DNA of 64,000 nucleotides from CAXXIC01 sp049315325 (GCA_049315325.1 JBMOKJ010000003.1:186001-250000), one strand, 5' to 3'. Shown: positions 7,634 through 17,713, counted from the stretch's first letter. Made by a program: numbers and translations. Notes: a model not told the origin generated them from the letters alone.

Positions 7634-9526
7634 TTATAATTTTGAAAACTCAAGTAACTGATTGTAAATTCCATCAACATCAATATTACAAAGTTTATTT
7701 AGTTCGGGAACTGATCCTTGTTCAATAAACTGATCCTGAATTCCAATTCGTTTAACGGGGATAGCGTAGTTGTTGTCAGACATAAATTCCAAAATCGCAG
7801 ATCCAAAGCCGCCTTTCAGCACACCTGATTCAACAGTGATAATTTTCTTGAATTTTTTGCATATTGTGTGAAGTAGTTCCTCATCAAGTGGTTTCACGAA
7901 AACCAAGTCGTAATGTGCTACATTCAACCCCTCTGCTTTAGCCTTGATTATTGCTGTTGCAGTATCGTTACCAATATGCCCAATCGACAGAACAGCAATG
8001 GATTCGCCTTCCGAAATACAGCGACCTTTCCCAACTGGCAATTCCTTCATTTCGCTTTCCCAATCAATACAAACACCTTTTCCTCGTGGATAACGAATGA
8101 CAAAAGGCCCCATGTTTGGTCGTTGAGCAGTAAACATTAGGTTTCGCAATTCGTGCTCGTTCATCGGTGAAGCAATAGTCAGATTTGGAACACATCGTAG
8201 GTATGGAATATCAAACACCCCGTGATGTGTTGGTCCATCTTCTCCAACCAAGCCTGACCGATCAAGGCACATCACCATATTTATTTTTTGCAGCGCCACG
8301 TCATGAATAATCTGGTCGTAAGCACGCTGCATAAATGATGAATAAACATTGCAGAAAGGCATCAATCCTTCTTTCGCCATACCTGCCGAAAAGGTAACAG
8401 CATGAGCCTCAGCTATGCCAACATCAAACGAACGATTTGGCATTTTCTGCATCATAAATGTCATTGAACAACCTGATGGCATTGCTGGTGTAACCCCAAC
8501 GATTTTATTATTCTTTTCAGCAAGTTCAACTAATGTATAGCCAAAAACATCTTGATAGAGAGGTGGTTCATTGAGTGATTTTTTGACCAATCGCTCTCCA
8601 GTCTCTTTATTGAAAATACCGGGTGCATGCCACTCTGTTGCCGATTTTTCAGCAGGTTCAAATCCTTTCCCTTTTTTTGTAATGACATGTAATATTTTTG
8701 GACCATTCAGATCTTTGATGTCATTCAATACCTTAATCATCTGATTGACATCGTGTCCGTCAACGGGGCCAAAATATCGGATGTTCAAACCTTCAAATAG
8801 GTTGTGTTGTCCAGTGATGAGTGATTTCAAACTGTTGTTGAAACGGATAATCGAGTCTTTCCGATCGTTGTTTATCAATTTCAATTTTCGTAATAATCGA
8901 TAAACATCGTAACGCAATTTATTGTAGGCTTGCGATGTTGTCAGATTGACTAGATATTCACTCAATCCACCAACATTGTCGTCGATTGCCATCTGATTGT
9001 CGTTCAAGATTATCAACAATTTATTAGGGTTGATAGAGGCATTGTTTAATCCTTCATAAGCCATTCCTCCAGTCATAGAACCATCGCCAATAACTGCAAC
9101 AACGTGCTTGTCGTATTCCTTATTTATATTCGAAGCCACCGCCATGCCCAATGCAGCGGAAATGGACGTTGATGCGTGACCAGCTACAAAAGTATCGTAT
9201 TCGCTTTCGTTTGGATTTGGAAAACCGCTTAACCCCCCAAATTTTCTATTGGTATGGAAAATATCACGTCTTCCAGTTAATATTTTGTGACCATAAGCTT
9301 GATGCCCAACATCCCATACGATACGGTCGTAAGGTGTGTTATAAACGTAATGAAGTGCTACGGTTAGTTCGACCACTCCTAAGCTTGCCGCAAAGTGCCC
9401 TGGGTTGTTTGATAAGACGTCAATGATGAAATGACGTAGTTCGGTGGAGACTTCTTCTAATTTATCGGATGATAAATTCCGTAAATCGGCAGGTGAGTCT
9501 ATTTTATCTAAAAAGCGATATGACAT
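7634..9526 (-). CDS. dxs: 1-deoxy-D-xylulose-5-phosphate synthase
   Basis: Dxs condenses pyruvate and glyceraldehyde 3-phosphate, using thiamine diphosphate, in the first step of the methylerythritol phosphate isoprenoid pathway. The 630-residue protein has the ThDP motif GDGSMTGGMAYEGLNN about residues 150-180, the linker HAPGIF, the transketolase-type pyrimidine domain with DRSGLVGEDGPTHHG near 425, and the C-terminal transketolase domain. The start is the ATG at 9526 (MSYRFLDKIDSPADL). The upstream in-frame TTG at 9547 is weaker. A -7 element lies 47 bases upstream. Confidence 0.96.
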   Translation of the reverse strand: MSYRFLDKIDSPADLRNLSSDKLEEVSTELRHFIIDVLSNNPGHFAASLGVVELTVALHYVYNTPYDRIVWDVGHQAYGHKILTGRRDIFHTNRKFGGLSGFPNPNESEYDTFVAGHASTSISAALGMAVASNINKEYDKHVVAVIGDGSMTGGMAYEGLNNASINPNKLLIILNDNQMAIDDNVGGLSEYLVNLTTSQAYNKLRYDVYRLLRKLKLINNDRKDSIIRFNNSLKSLITGQHNLFEGLNIRYFGPVDGHDVNQMIKVLNDIKDLNGPKILHVITKKGKGFEPAEKSATEWHAPGIFNKETGERLVKKSLNEPPLYQDVFGYTLVELAEKNNKIVGVTPAMPSGCSMTFMMQKMPNRSFDVGIAEAHAVTFSAGMAKEGLMPFCNVYSSFMQRAYDQIIHDVALQKINMVMCLDRSGLVGEDGPTHHGVFDIPYLRCVPNLTIASPMNEHELRNLMFTAQRPNMGPFVIRYPRGKGVCIDWESEMKELPVGKGRCISEGESIAVLSIGHIGNDTATAIIKAKAEGLNVAHYDLVFVKPLDEELLHTICKKFKKIITVESGVLKGGFGSAILEFMSDNNYAIPVKRIGIQDQFIEQGSVPELNKLCNIDVDGIYNQLLEFSKL

Positions 9527-9572
9527 AATTAAACTAGTGTAATTCAAAAAATTTAGACTATAATTTGATGTG

Positions 9573-9580
9573 CAAATCTA
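9573..9580 (-). promoter_or_regulatory. -7 promoter element of dxs
   Basis: The minus strand reads TAGATTTG, matching TAnnTTTG. The predicted start near 9567 gives a leader of about 40 bases to the ATG at 9526. Confidence 0.5.
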
Positions 9581-9618
9581 TTGGATTTTTTGCAAAATAC
9601 TAAAACAAAAGTCAAAAG

Positions 9619-10461
9619 TCAATTTTTCGTGAACTTGACAGCAACCCAACGATTTTTTTCTGCGTGACTTTGGTAAATCAACCCGTTAACAAGTGCTTCT
9701 GCTTCAATTATAGGAATATCTTCTACATAAAACCCGCTCATTATTAACGTTGCACCACTATTCATGCATTTGGCATAATGACGAATGTCATTTAAGAGAA
9801 TATTTCGGTTAATGTTAGCAAGTATAATGTCGAATTGTTTTCCGTCTAATAATTCGGCTCCGCCTAATAAAACTTCAATATCGGCCGTATTGTTCAGTTC
9901 AATATTCTCTTTTGAATTGTTGACTGCCCAATCGTCGATGTCGATAGCAGTGATGGGTGATGCTCCTTTCATTCTTGCTAAAATTGCCAGCACAGCAGTT
10001 CCACATCCCATATCAAGCAACGATTTGCTTTCCACGTCAGTAGACAATAGCTGCGCAATCACCAAACTTGTTGTTTCGTGGTGACCAGTACCAAACGACA
10101 TTTTCGGGTCGATTAGTATGTCATATTTTACTTTTGGGATGTCTTTATGAAACGAACTGTGAATAATACACTCATTTTCGATTAAAATCGGTTGGAAGTA
10201 GTTTTTTTCCCACTCTTCGTTCCAGTTTTGTGAAACAATGGTTTGAACACTATATTCTGTTTTCGTGTCGAATGGTAAATCGAGCAGGGTTGTTTTTAGA
10301 GCTTCTTCCGAGAAAAGCGATTCGTCGATATATCCAGTCATTCCATACTCTGAAACCGTAAAACTCTCAAATCCGATTTCGCCCAAAAGAGCGGCAGTTA
10401 CATCTGTGAAAATCTCATTAAAAGGTGAAAAAATAATGTCAACTTGTATATAGTTGTTCAT
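9619..10461 (-). CDS. prmA: Ribosomal protein L11 methyltransferase
   Basis: PrmA methylates ribosomal protein L11 with S-adenosylmethionine. The 280-residue protein has an N-terminal substrate-binding domain (about 1-95) and a class I methyltransferase domain with DPKMSFGTGHHETT about 118, the SAM loop DMGCGTAVLAILA about 150, and ILANINRNIL about 217. These are characteristic of PrmA rather than of general methyltransferases. It sits upstream of dxs on the same strand, but dxs has its own promoter-like element in the 92-base gap. Confidence 0.95.
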   Translation of the reverse strand: MNNYIQVDIIFSPFNEIFTDVTAALLGEIGFESFTVSEYGMTGYIDESLFSEEALKTTLLDLPFDTKTEYSVQTIVSQNWNEEWEKNYFQPILIENECIIHSSFHKDIPKVKYDILIDPKMSFGTGHHETTSLVIAQLLSTDVESKSLLDMGCGTAVLAILARMKGASPITAIDIDDWAVNNSKENIELNNTADIEVLLGGAELLDGKQFDIILANINRNILLNDIRHYAKCMNSGATLIMSGFYVEDIPIIEAEALVNGLIYQSHAEKNRWVAVKFTKN

Positions 10462-10519
10462 ACACTCTAAAAATTATTTAAATGTGGTTCTTCGACGAGC
10501 AAAGTCCGTTCGAAAGAGT

Positions 10520-10527
10520 TATCTTTG
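10520..10527 (+). promoter_or_regulatory. Possible -7 promoter element with a long leader
   Basis: TATCTTTG on the plus strand matches TAnnTTTG. The next plus-strand gene starts at 10711, so the leader would be about 180 bases. It contains a 10-bp hairpin at about 10536-10562 (GCATTGGGAA.. / ..TTTTCAATGC). No known riboswitch was recognised. Confidence 0.35.
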
Positions 10528-10710
10528 TTTTGAAAGCATTGGGAAAATATAATTTTCAATGCATGCAGCAATACGAAAGCGAGTTTCGTCTTTCAAATGC
10601 TATGGGTTGATAAATTAATTGCAAAAATAAGCATTTTATCGAGACCATTAAACTTTTCAAGCAACCAATCGTCATATTCACTGTAGAACATAATTATAGG
10701 AGATTACATT

Positions 10711-11982
10711 ATGAAAACGCTCAAATTCGCTTCAATCTCTCTTTTGTTTGCACTTCCAATGTTTGTTTTTGCTCAGTCGAAATATATCCCTGAAGATGAT
10801 ATTTATGTGAGTAAGGGAGAAGAAAATCCGATTGTTAAGATAAAAACACAAGAGCGCGCACAACGACCTCAACAATCGTATTCTGGTTATAATCAAGAAG
10901 AAACGAGTAACAATAATACGTCTAATAATCAATCCTATACTGATGGTAATCAAAATACCGTACAAAATAATGAGAAAGGCGAATATCTGAATGATTTCAT
11001 CGGTTCGCAATCTGATTACGAGTATGCTGAGCGAATTCGTCGATTCCACAATCCTCGATTTCTCGTTCACATCAGCGATCCAGCTTACTCCAATATTTAT
11101 TTTCTGAATAGTTATGATTGGAATGTTTATACTGATGGCGCCTACGCTTGGGTAACACCAACTTGGACAAACAGATATTACTACAATTATATGTGGTCGC
11201 CTTATAGCTATTACCCAAGCTGGCACAATGGTTGGTATGGCTCGAGTTGGTCGTATGGATATAATTCTTGGTGCGATCCTTGGTATTCGCCTTACTATTC
11301 TTATGGTTACTATGGCGGTTGCAACTCGTATTATGGAAATCATTATGGATATGGTGGTGGTTATTATAATGGCTACTTCACTTCGAATTATACTCCAAGA
11401 CAGCGAAACGACGCTGGTCGTCGACCAATAGATGATAATTATTCTTCGAGAGGAGGACGGACAAGTTCAGGATATGTGAGCAGTCGTTCTGAAACAGACA
11501 ATGGCGCAGCTCGCTATTCAGGAGGTGGACGTTATACTTCTGCTATTCCAAATAGTTCAAATGTGAATACAACTACGTCAAATTCTGGAAATGGGCGATA
11601 TACTTCGACACCCGATTCAAGACCAAATTCAAACTCACAACAACCAAATACTACCTATTCAAATAATCGAACATCGAGATACACACAACCCGTTGTTGGT
11701 GGTTATACTGCGCCACTTCCCGATTCTCGTCAAAATAGAACAGTAGAATCGTCAAGTTCAAATCCAACGCCTCGAACAAATTATTATTCAGGTTCATCAG
11801 AATCAAATACTAGAGCTACAAGTACTTATTCTGGAGGAAATACACAAAGTCGTGGAAATTATTACGAAAGATCCACTTCAACTCCTACATATTCAACTCC
11901 AAGTTACAACTCCGGTAGTTCATCAAGCGGTGGAAGCACTAGTGGAGGGGGAGAAAGTCGCTCTTCTGGTGGCCGTAGATAA
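10711..11982 (+). CDS. Exported Tyr/Gly/Ser/Asn-rich protein of unknown function
   Basis: A 423-residue protein with a clear signal peptide (MKTLKFASISLLFALPMFVFAQ). After an Asn/Gln-rich linker (about 50-95) comes a short conserved-looking block, DYEYAERIRRFHNPRFLVHISDP (about 110-130). It is followed by a stretch very rich in Tyr, Trp, Ser and Gly (about 145-225) and a long Ser/Thr/Asn/Arg-rich tail to the end. The composition suggests an extended, sticky, surface or periplasmic protein. The first block is seen in other Bacteroidetes exported proteins, but I know no function. An AGGAGA lies 6 bases before the ATG. It is 41 bases upstream of the porin-like gene and probably in one operon with it. 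Confidence 0.8.
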   Translation: MKTLKFASISLLFALPMFVFAQSKYIPEDDIYVSKGEENPIVKIKTQERAQRPQQSYSGYNQEETSNNNTSNNQSYTDGNQNTVQNNEKGEYLNDFIGSQSDYEYAERIRRFHNPRFLVHISDPAYSNIYFLNSYDWNVYTDGAYAWVTPTWTNRYYYNYMWSPYSYYPSWHNGWYGSSWSYGYNSWCDPWYSPYYSYGYYGGCNSYYGNHYGYGGGYYNGYFTSNYTPRQRNDAGRRPIDDNYSSRGGRTSSGYVSSRSETDNGAARYSGGGRYTSAIPNSSNVNTTTSNSGNGRYTSTPDSRPNSNSQQPNTTYSNNRTSRYTQPVVGGYTAPLPDSRQNRTVESSSSNPTPRTNYYSGSSESNTRATSTYSGGNTQSRGNYYERSTSTPTYSTPSYNSGSSSSGGSTSGGGESRSSGGRR

Positions 11983-12023
11983 TTTGAGTATCACAATGGT
12001 TTAGAATTAACAACATTAGAACA

Positions 12024-13643
12024 ATGAAAAAAATAATATTGACTACTGCTGTCTTTGGGATGGTATTCTGTTCACTCTTTGCACAATCAGAAATTGATGC
12101 ATTGAAATATTCTAAAACGGATATTAATGGAACAGCTAGATATATGAGTATGGGAGGTGCGTTTGGAGCTTTAGGCAGTGATATTTCTACACTCGCTAAT
12201 AATCCTGCTGGTATTGGGGTTTATCGCACATCTGAGTTTGCTGTTACAGCAAATATCAGTAATGTTGCTACAGCAGGAGTTTGGAATAAAACGAGTGTTG
12301 AAGCAAACAATATGAAGTTTAACTTTAATAATTTCGGATATATTGGGGCTTTTAAACCGGATCTAGAGGGTTTGGTGAGCTTTAATATTGGAATCGGATT
12401 CAATCGTTTGAAAGATTATTACCGGAACTCAACGTTTGATAACTCTTACTTAAATGCAACTATCATCGGAACTAGCAGCTTGCATCAAAGAGGCATTTCG
12501 CTGACAGACTATATTGCTCAAGTTACAAATCGCTACAGTTATAAAGGTGGAGACGGAATCCCAGAATCTGTATTTAAGGATAGTAAGGCGTATCAATCGG
12601 TCAACGATTGGATTGGAGTATTGGCATACGATGCTGGATTGATTGATCCAATTTCAGGTACAAATACATACAAACCAATGAATACAACTGTTACTCCTTC
12701 AGCTAAATTGAAGATATCGGAAAGAGGGTCGGCAGATGAGTACAATATCTCATTTGGTGGAAATGTTTACGATGTTTTCTACTTTGGAGCAACAATTGGG
12801 ATTTCTGATTTGAGCTATCGTTTAGTAAGCACTTATGACGAAGATTTCTTAAATTCAGGGGGTTACACATTGAGTAATTCGACTGACGTTCGTGGCTCAG
12901 GAATAAATCTGAAAGCCGGGGTTATCTTACGCCCCACTGATTATTTCCGTTTTGGTTTGGCTGTTCACACGCCAACGTTTTACAAGATTACAGAATACTA
13001 CGATGCCAATATTCTAAGCAATTATGCCGATGGAACTACACTACATCCTTACAATCAGCAAGATGCCCATGTCTATGTTCCAGAAAATTCTTATACCGAA
13101 TATTCGCTACAGACGCCATTCAAACTACAAGCTAGTTCCGCTTTTGTTCTGGGCAAAAAGGGAATCTTGAGTTTCGAATATGAAATGGCAGATTATTCGC
13201 ACATGAAAATGAAAGATCCAGATGGGTATGGATGGGCTGCAAATGACTACATTAATCAAGACATGGGTATTGGAAACACTTTTAAATTTGGAGGGGAATT
13301 CAGACTAACGAAACAATTTAGCTTGAGAGGTGGTTATGCAACTCAAACTCCATTCATTAAGAGTAGTTTGATGAATAATGAAGCGATTGTGGGTGAAGTA
13401 GATGTATTTGGTTCTACACTTCCTCATTATACTTTAGATAAAGGCACAGATTATTATTCGGGTGGGTTTGGTTACCGTTTTGGGAGCTATTATACAGATT
13501 TTGCCTTCGTGCACAGAGTACAAAACGAAGATGTTTATGCATTTTCTCCAATTTCAATTGGGTCGGATTGGGTTATTCCTGAGAAGGCGACACTCAAAAC
13601 AACAGCCAATCAACTTCTTGTTACTTTTGGAATAAAATTTTAG
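12024..13643 (+). CDS. OmpP1/FadL/TodX-family outer-membrane porin
   Basis: A 539-residue outer-membrane beta-barrel protein with a signal peptide ending in LFAQ. The N-terminal part of the mature protein, TARYMSMGGAFGALGSDISTLANNPAGIGVYRTSEF, is the typical hatch start of FadL-like hydrophobic-compound channels. Alternating strand patterns continue to the end (NQLLVTFGIKF, terminal aromatic Phe). Bacteroidetes members are often labelled hemin receptor without proof. The substrate is unknown. It is followed by a strong terminator. Confidence 0.85.
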   Translation: MKKIILTTAVFGMVFCSLFAQSEIDALKYSKTDINGTARYMSMGGAFGALGSDISTLANNPAGIGVYRTSEFAVTANISNVATAGVWNKTSVEANNMKFNFNNFGYIGAFKPDLEGLVSFNIGIGFNRLKDYYRNSTFDNSYLNATIIGTSSLHQRGISLTDYIAQVTNRYSYKGGDGIPESVFKDSKAYQSVNDWIGVLAYDAGLIDPISGTNTYKPMNTTVTPSAKLKISERGSADEYNISFGGNVYDVFYFGATIGISDLSYRLVSTYDEDFLNSGGYTLSNSTDVRGSGINLKAGVILRPTDYFRFGLAVHTPTFYKITEYYDANILSNYADGTTLHPYNQQDAHVYVPENSYTEYSLQTPFKLQASSAFVLGKKGILSFEYEMADYSHMKMKDPDGYGWAANDYINQDMGIGNTFKFGGEFRLTKQFSLRGGYATQTPFIKSSLMNNEAIVGEVDVFGSTLPHYTLDKGTDYYSGGFGYRFGSYYTDFAFVHRVQNEDVYAFSPISIGSDWVIPEKATLKTTANQLLVTFGIKF

Positions 13644-13659
13644 AATTTTGAAATATACT

Positions 13660-13693
13660 GAATCCCTGCAAACCGTGTTTGTGGGGATTCTTT
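13660..13693 (+). terminator. Intrinsic terminator after the FadL-like gene
   Basis: GAATCCC-T-GCAAAC pairs with GTTTGT-G-GGGATTC around a 3-base loop and is followed by TTTGTTT. Confidence 0.8.
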
Positions 13694-13766
13694 GTTTAAG
13701 GAAAGTTTATTCACAATAAATATGATTGTAGAACATATTTGTAGTATCAATTCCGATTTTTATCTT

Positions 13767-13774
13767 TAAATTTG
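13767..13774 (+). promoter_or_regulatory. -7 promoter element of the large T9SS cargo gene
   Basis: TAAATTTG matches TAnnTTTG, 32 bases before the ATG at 13806. Confidence 0.5.
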
Positions 13775-13805
13775 TTATTCATACCTCAAAAAAGCTTCTT
13801 CTCTA

Positions 13806-16800
13806 ATGAAAACTGCTTTTCGTATCTATCTGCTTTTTATGCTTTGTGTGATTGGTTTCGCACAAATTCAGGCACGCACATTTACGATAGGCGAATCGAC
13901 TCAAATCATTTTTTCTTCCTCAAATTTTGCTCAAACTCCCGTTGGTGGCGATACAGTGAAGATTCTGGCTGAACGGAAATCGCGTTTGCAATTTCGTGGC
14001 TTAACGGGCGGCGACAATAATCCAATTTTATTTGTTAATTCCGGTGGGGTGGTGCGTATTAAAGGTGGGACGATGCCTGCTATTATGTTCGAAAATTGCA
14101 AATATGTCAAGATTTCTGGTAGAGGAGAAGCGGCTAATCGATATGGCTTCTTGTTGACGGGTCCTTCATTTGGTCTTTCTTTCGAGCAATATTGTTCTTA
14201 CTGCGAAGCGGAAAATCTCCAAATTGACAGTTGCTCACTTGGCGTTCATGCCAAAAAAGATTTTGGAGGTCATCCACCTGTTCCTTATCCTATTTTCACG
14301 CATTTGGCGATTCATGGCAACTTTATCAATCATTGCAGTGAATCGATGTACATAGGCGAGACCAAATCGCCAGGGATGGAGTTTCATCACGTCAGGATTT
14401 ACAATAATGTAATTGTAAACTCTGGTAGAGAAGCGTTTCAGATTGCTAATTGTGTAGATGATATTGAGGCTTACAATAATTTTTGTTACAATTCTGGACT
14501 TGAAAACTCATTCGGTCAACTCAATAACTCACAACTTGGAGGGAACAGTATTGGGAAATTCTACAACAACATCTTTATAAAAGCTCCTGGCTGTGGAGTA
14601 GCCATTTTTGGCATGGGTGATATGCAGATTTCGAACTGCTATTTTGAAGAGAATCAGGGCATTTTCTCGGATGATCGTTACACACCTATTGTCGGAGCTC
14701 CGCTTCGCATCGAGGGAAACTATTTCTATAATACAAATGGACCTTCTATTCTTGCGCTCAAAAATAGCTATTTAGACCTTTATGTAAACAACAATAAATA
14801 CAATACAAATACCGATTTCTTTACTGGCTCTTTGCCTTTGGTAAAAGAGAATAACGGCAACAAGATGACAGGCGTTTTGCCTATGGCTTTTACCGTCGAG
14901 AATGGTTTTTTTCAATCTGATGCTTCAAATCCATCTGCCTATTTTTCAATGGGCCCAAAGTCGGGATTGGGACATGTTTATAATGAAACGCCTATTCTGA
15001 ATTTCATCCCCGATATCATAATAAACAAAGGAGAATATTCTGAGAATATTCTAACAGCTACTGTTGCTGATGGCGACGATGTAGCTATTTCTGCTAAAAA
15101 TCTACCGACATTTGTGTCTCTTTTGCAAGGGCCAAATGGAACTGCGATGCTTAAAATTGATACCCGAAATCAGCAAAAAGGAGTCTATTATGTTTCAGTT
15201 TTAGCTGTTGATCAGAGTCATGGGGCTGTTGCTAGGCAGACTTTGAAAATTGCAATTAAAGAGGTTACTAATCATCCCGTCACGATACCTGATTTAACGG
15301 ATGTTTCATTAGAGTCCGCTTCCAAAGTTGATGTCAATATTCTTGGAAACGATCCCGATGGAGATAGTATTCGCTACACGATTGTGGAGAAACCAGATTT
15401 TGTAGATTTTGTGAGAAGTGCAAACGTGGCAAAGCTCGAAATAAAACCAACGTATTTAATAACAGGTCATTATCGTGTCATTGTTAAAGCAGAAGATGGA
15501 TATTCAGATGCAGTGAAAGATACACTTTTTATATATGTAGAACTTGCAAAACTGTTTACCAACAAAGTGATTTATCGCGTAAATTACGGTGGACCCGAAC
15601 TTGAAGATACACCAATCAACTGGCAAAAAGACCAAGGAAATAACACAAGCTACGAAGCGAATTATTCTGCAGGAACGGGTTCTGGAACTTGGAGTGGAAA
15701 CAACAACACAGGCGCACCGAATAACCTTTTTGGAACATACCGATATAATGGGGTTGGAATGACAGAAATGTTGTTTGAATATCCTTGCCAAAATGGTCGT
15801 TATCAAGTAAATTTGTATTTAGCTGAGCGAGAAAATGAAGTGGTGAATAATTTAGTAGAAGTCTTTTCTATTTATTTGGAAAATACATTAAAGCAAAGCA
15901 ATCTAAATATCTATCAAGAAGTGGGTTACACTGCTTTGAAAAAGAGCTATTTGGTTGATGTTTTTGACTCAAAGATTGATTTGAAATTAAAAACCTCTGT
16001 AAATAATAGCAAGTTGAATGGGATTGAAATCCGCTACATTCAGCCCATTAATATGCCTCATCAAATTGCGAAAATTGACACCATTACCATTTTTGCAGGG
16101 AAGACGCTACACTACCTTCTAAGCATAACCGATGACCATTTCGCTTCGTGCGGAGCATTACAAGTTTTCAGTGATTTGTCGACAAATATTGGTATGGTTC
16201 AGAAAATTGATACAACTTTCGAACTTCTCTTTAATGCATCTATCAACGAAATTGGTTATCATCCATTTACGCTTTCTGTTTCAGATAGTTGTGTAACTGT
16301 AAGTGAACAGGCAGTTGCTTACGTTATTCCCTATCATCCAAATGCGCCTCAACTGGATTTTGTCCCCATTCAACAAGTGATGGAAGGTGACAAAGACACT
16401 ATTTTTGTTCATTATACAGATACTGATGGCGATGCTATAAAGCTCGTTGGCAGTAAGTTGCCATCTTTTTCTTCATTCGTGGATAAAGGAAATGGAACTG
16501 GTTGGTTGTTAGTTAATCCTGATTATATCAATTCAGGAAAGCAAAGTTTCGAAGTGACGGCTATTGATAACTACGGTTTGAAAACAATTTCAGAAATCAA
16601 TTTTGAAGTTCTGGACGCACAACCCATTCAACGAATTCTTTTGAATGAAGGTATGATACACGATTTAGTGCAAGGTGGTAGTGTGAATCCTCCGTCATTA
16701 CTGGTGGATGAACAGAGTCTTGATCCTGACAAAAAGGAACACCCTATAAGTGCAAGTTGGAAACCATATTTTACCAACGCAAAAGCACCTTATTACATCT

Positions 16801-17582
16801 ATTTCGATTTGGGTAAAGAGTACGTTATTCGAAAGGTTAAGTTGCACGATATGAATAATATTTCGCCCTTGAATTTTTCTGCTGGATCACCCGATAATTG
16901 GACTGATTGGTTTGTATACACAACATCTGCTTATAATTCTTGGGTCAATTTTGGTATGAATCAAACAACGCGATTTATTGAATTGTCGCAACTCAATGCC
17001 ACTTCTGCAGAAATAAATGAATTGGCTATTTATGGATACGAAAACAATCATGCTCCACAATTGATTCAGCAAATACTACCGGTCTTTGCGTTGAGTACAA
17101 ATGACACAATTTCAATTAGTTATACAGATTTTGAGAACGATTTAATTCAGATTTCAGCCTCAGATTTACCTAACTTTGCTGACCTACATCAAACCGGAAA
17201 CGGACAGGCTCGGATTTACCTATATGGTTCTCAAAAAAGTATTGGAACTTACTCGATTGTGTTGAAAGCGACAGATTCCAAAAACTACCTTTCTACGGAC
17301 ATACTATCATTCGAGGTTACAAAAGATGGATTGAATAATATCGTTGAAACGAAAACGACTTCAAACGCAACAATTCTATTCAATAAACAAAATAGATTGT
17401 TGACCGTAAGCAGCAATGATAGAGCTTATTACACGTCAATTGTTTCTCTCGATGGACGAACTCTACTCTCTTCAAACGAGCATCAAATATCATTAGCTTT
17501 ACTGCCTAAAGGGGTTTGCATCGTGGTCGTTATTGATGCCCAAACCAAGGAAATTCTAGCTCGTAAATTGGTAATTATCTGA
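13806..17582 (+). CDS. Large multidomain secreted protein with T9SS C-terminal signal
   Basis: A 1258-residue exported protein with a signal peptide (MKTAFRIYLLFMLCVIGFAQIQA). Residues about 30-400 form a right-handed parallel beta-helix with repeated Asn-rich turns (IYNNVIVNSGREAFQIANC). Cadherin-like modules with Asp-rich turns (NDPDGDSIRYTI, DTDGDAIKLVG, YTDFENDLIQIS) lie near 405-580, 850-930 and 1080-1175. A malectin-like carbohydrate-binding module starts near 588 (VIYRVNYGGPELEDT). A discoidin-like (F5/8 type C) module lies about 955-1078. The last 75 residues look like a type A T9SS sorting domain (SLDGRTLLSS, LPKGVCIVVVIDAQTKEILARKLVI). It is probably surface-attached or released and binds or cleaves polysaccharide. 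No catalytic residues were identified. Confidence 0.85.
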   Translation: MKTAFRIYLLFMLCVIGFAQIQARTFTIGESTQIIFSSSNFAQTPVGGDTVKILAERKSRLQFRGLTGGDNNPILFVNSGGVVRIKGGTMPAIMFENCKYVKISGRGEAANRYGFLLTGPSFGLSFEQYCSYCEAENLQIDSCSLGVHAKKDFGGHPPVPYPIFTHLAIHGNFINHCSESMYIGETKSPGMEFHHVRIYNNVIVNSGREAFQIANCVDDIEAYNNFCYNSGLENSFGQLNNSQLGGNSIGKFYNNIFIKAPGCGVAIFGMGDMQISNCYFEENQGIFSDDRYTPIVGAPLRIEGNYFYNTNGPSILALKNSYLDLYVNNNKYNTNTDFFTGSLPLVKENNGNKMTGVLPMAFTVENGFFQSDASNPSAYFSMGPKSGLGHVYNETPILNFIPDIIINKGEYSENILTATVADGDDVAISAKNLPTFVSLLQGPNGTAMLKIDTRNQQKGVYYVSVLAVDQSHGAVARQTLKIAIKEVTNHPVTIPDLTDVSLESASKVDVNILGNDPDGDSIRYTIVEKPDFVDFVRSANVAKLEIKPTYLITGHYRVIVKAEDGYSDAVKDTLFIYVELAKLFTNKVIYRVNYGGPELEDTPINWQKDQGNNTSYEANYSAGTGSGTWSGNNNTGAPNNLFGTYRYNGVGMTEMLFEYPCQNGRYQVNLYLAERENEVVNNLVEVFSIYLENTLKQSNLNIYQEVGYTALKKSYLVDVFDSKIDLKLKTSVNNSKLNGIEIRYIQPINMPHQIAKIDTITIFAGKTLHYLLSITDDHFASCGALQVFSDLSTNIGMVQKIDTTFELLFNASINEIGYHPFTLSVSDSCVTVSEQAVAYVIPYHPNAPQLDFVPIQQVMEGDKDTIFVHYTDTDGDAIKLVGSKLPSFSSFVDKGNGTGWLLVNPDYINSGKQSFEVTAIDNYGLKTISEINFEVLDAQPIQRILLNEGMIHDLVQGGSVNPPSLLVDEQSLDPDKKEHPISASWKPYFTNAKAPYYIYFDLGKEYVIRKVKLHDMNNISPLNFSAGSPDNWTDWFVYTTSAYNSWVNFGMNQTTRFIELSQLNATSAEINELAIYGYENNHAPQLIQQILPVFALSTNDTISISYTDFENDLIQISASDLPNFADLHQTGNGQARIYLYGSQKSIGTYSIVLKATDSKNYLSTDILSFEVTKDGLNNIVETKTTSNATILFNKQNRLLTVSSNDRAYYTSIVSLDGRTLLSSNEHQISLALLPKGVCIVVVIDAQTKEILARKLVII

Positions 17583-17678
17583 ACAGAAAAGTCTTTTAAT
17601 TGCCAATTCTCTTGAATCAGTTTAGTTTTAGGGTGTTATTCCATCTCCGAATCTGCTTCCGATTTACTCAAAAAATTG

Positions 17679-17686
17679 TATCTTTG
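17679..17686 (+). promoter_or_regulatory. -7 promoter element of metF
   Basis: TATCTTTG matches TAnnTTTG, 28 bases before the ATG at 17714. The open frame continues 38 codons upstream, but that part would precede the transcription start. This decides the start. Confidence 0.6.
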
Positions 17687-17713
17687 CCTTTCAAAATTTT
17701 ATTGAATAGAGAA

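Noticed and set aside
10732..11343. 203-residue minus-strand open frame opposite the Tyr-rich protein
   Set aside because: Its Ile/Arg/Val-rich low complexity is the complement of the Tyr/Asn/Ser codons. It matches no signal peptide or family.
17583..17713. SAM riboswitch upstream of metF
   Set aside because: No conserved SAM-I or SAM-II core or paired elements were visible. Only a -7 promoter box was found.
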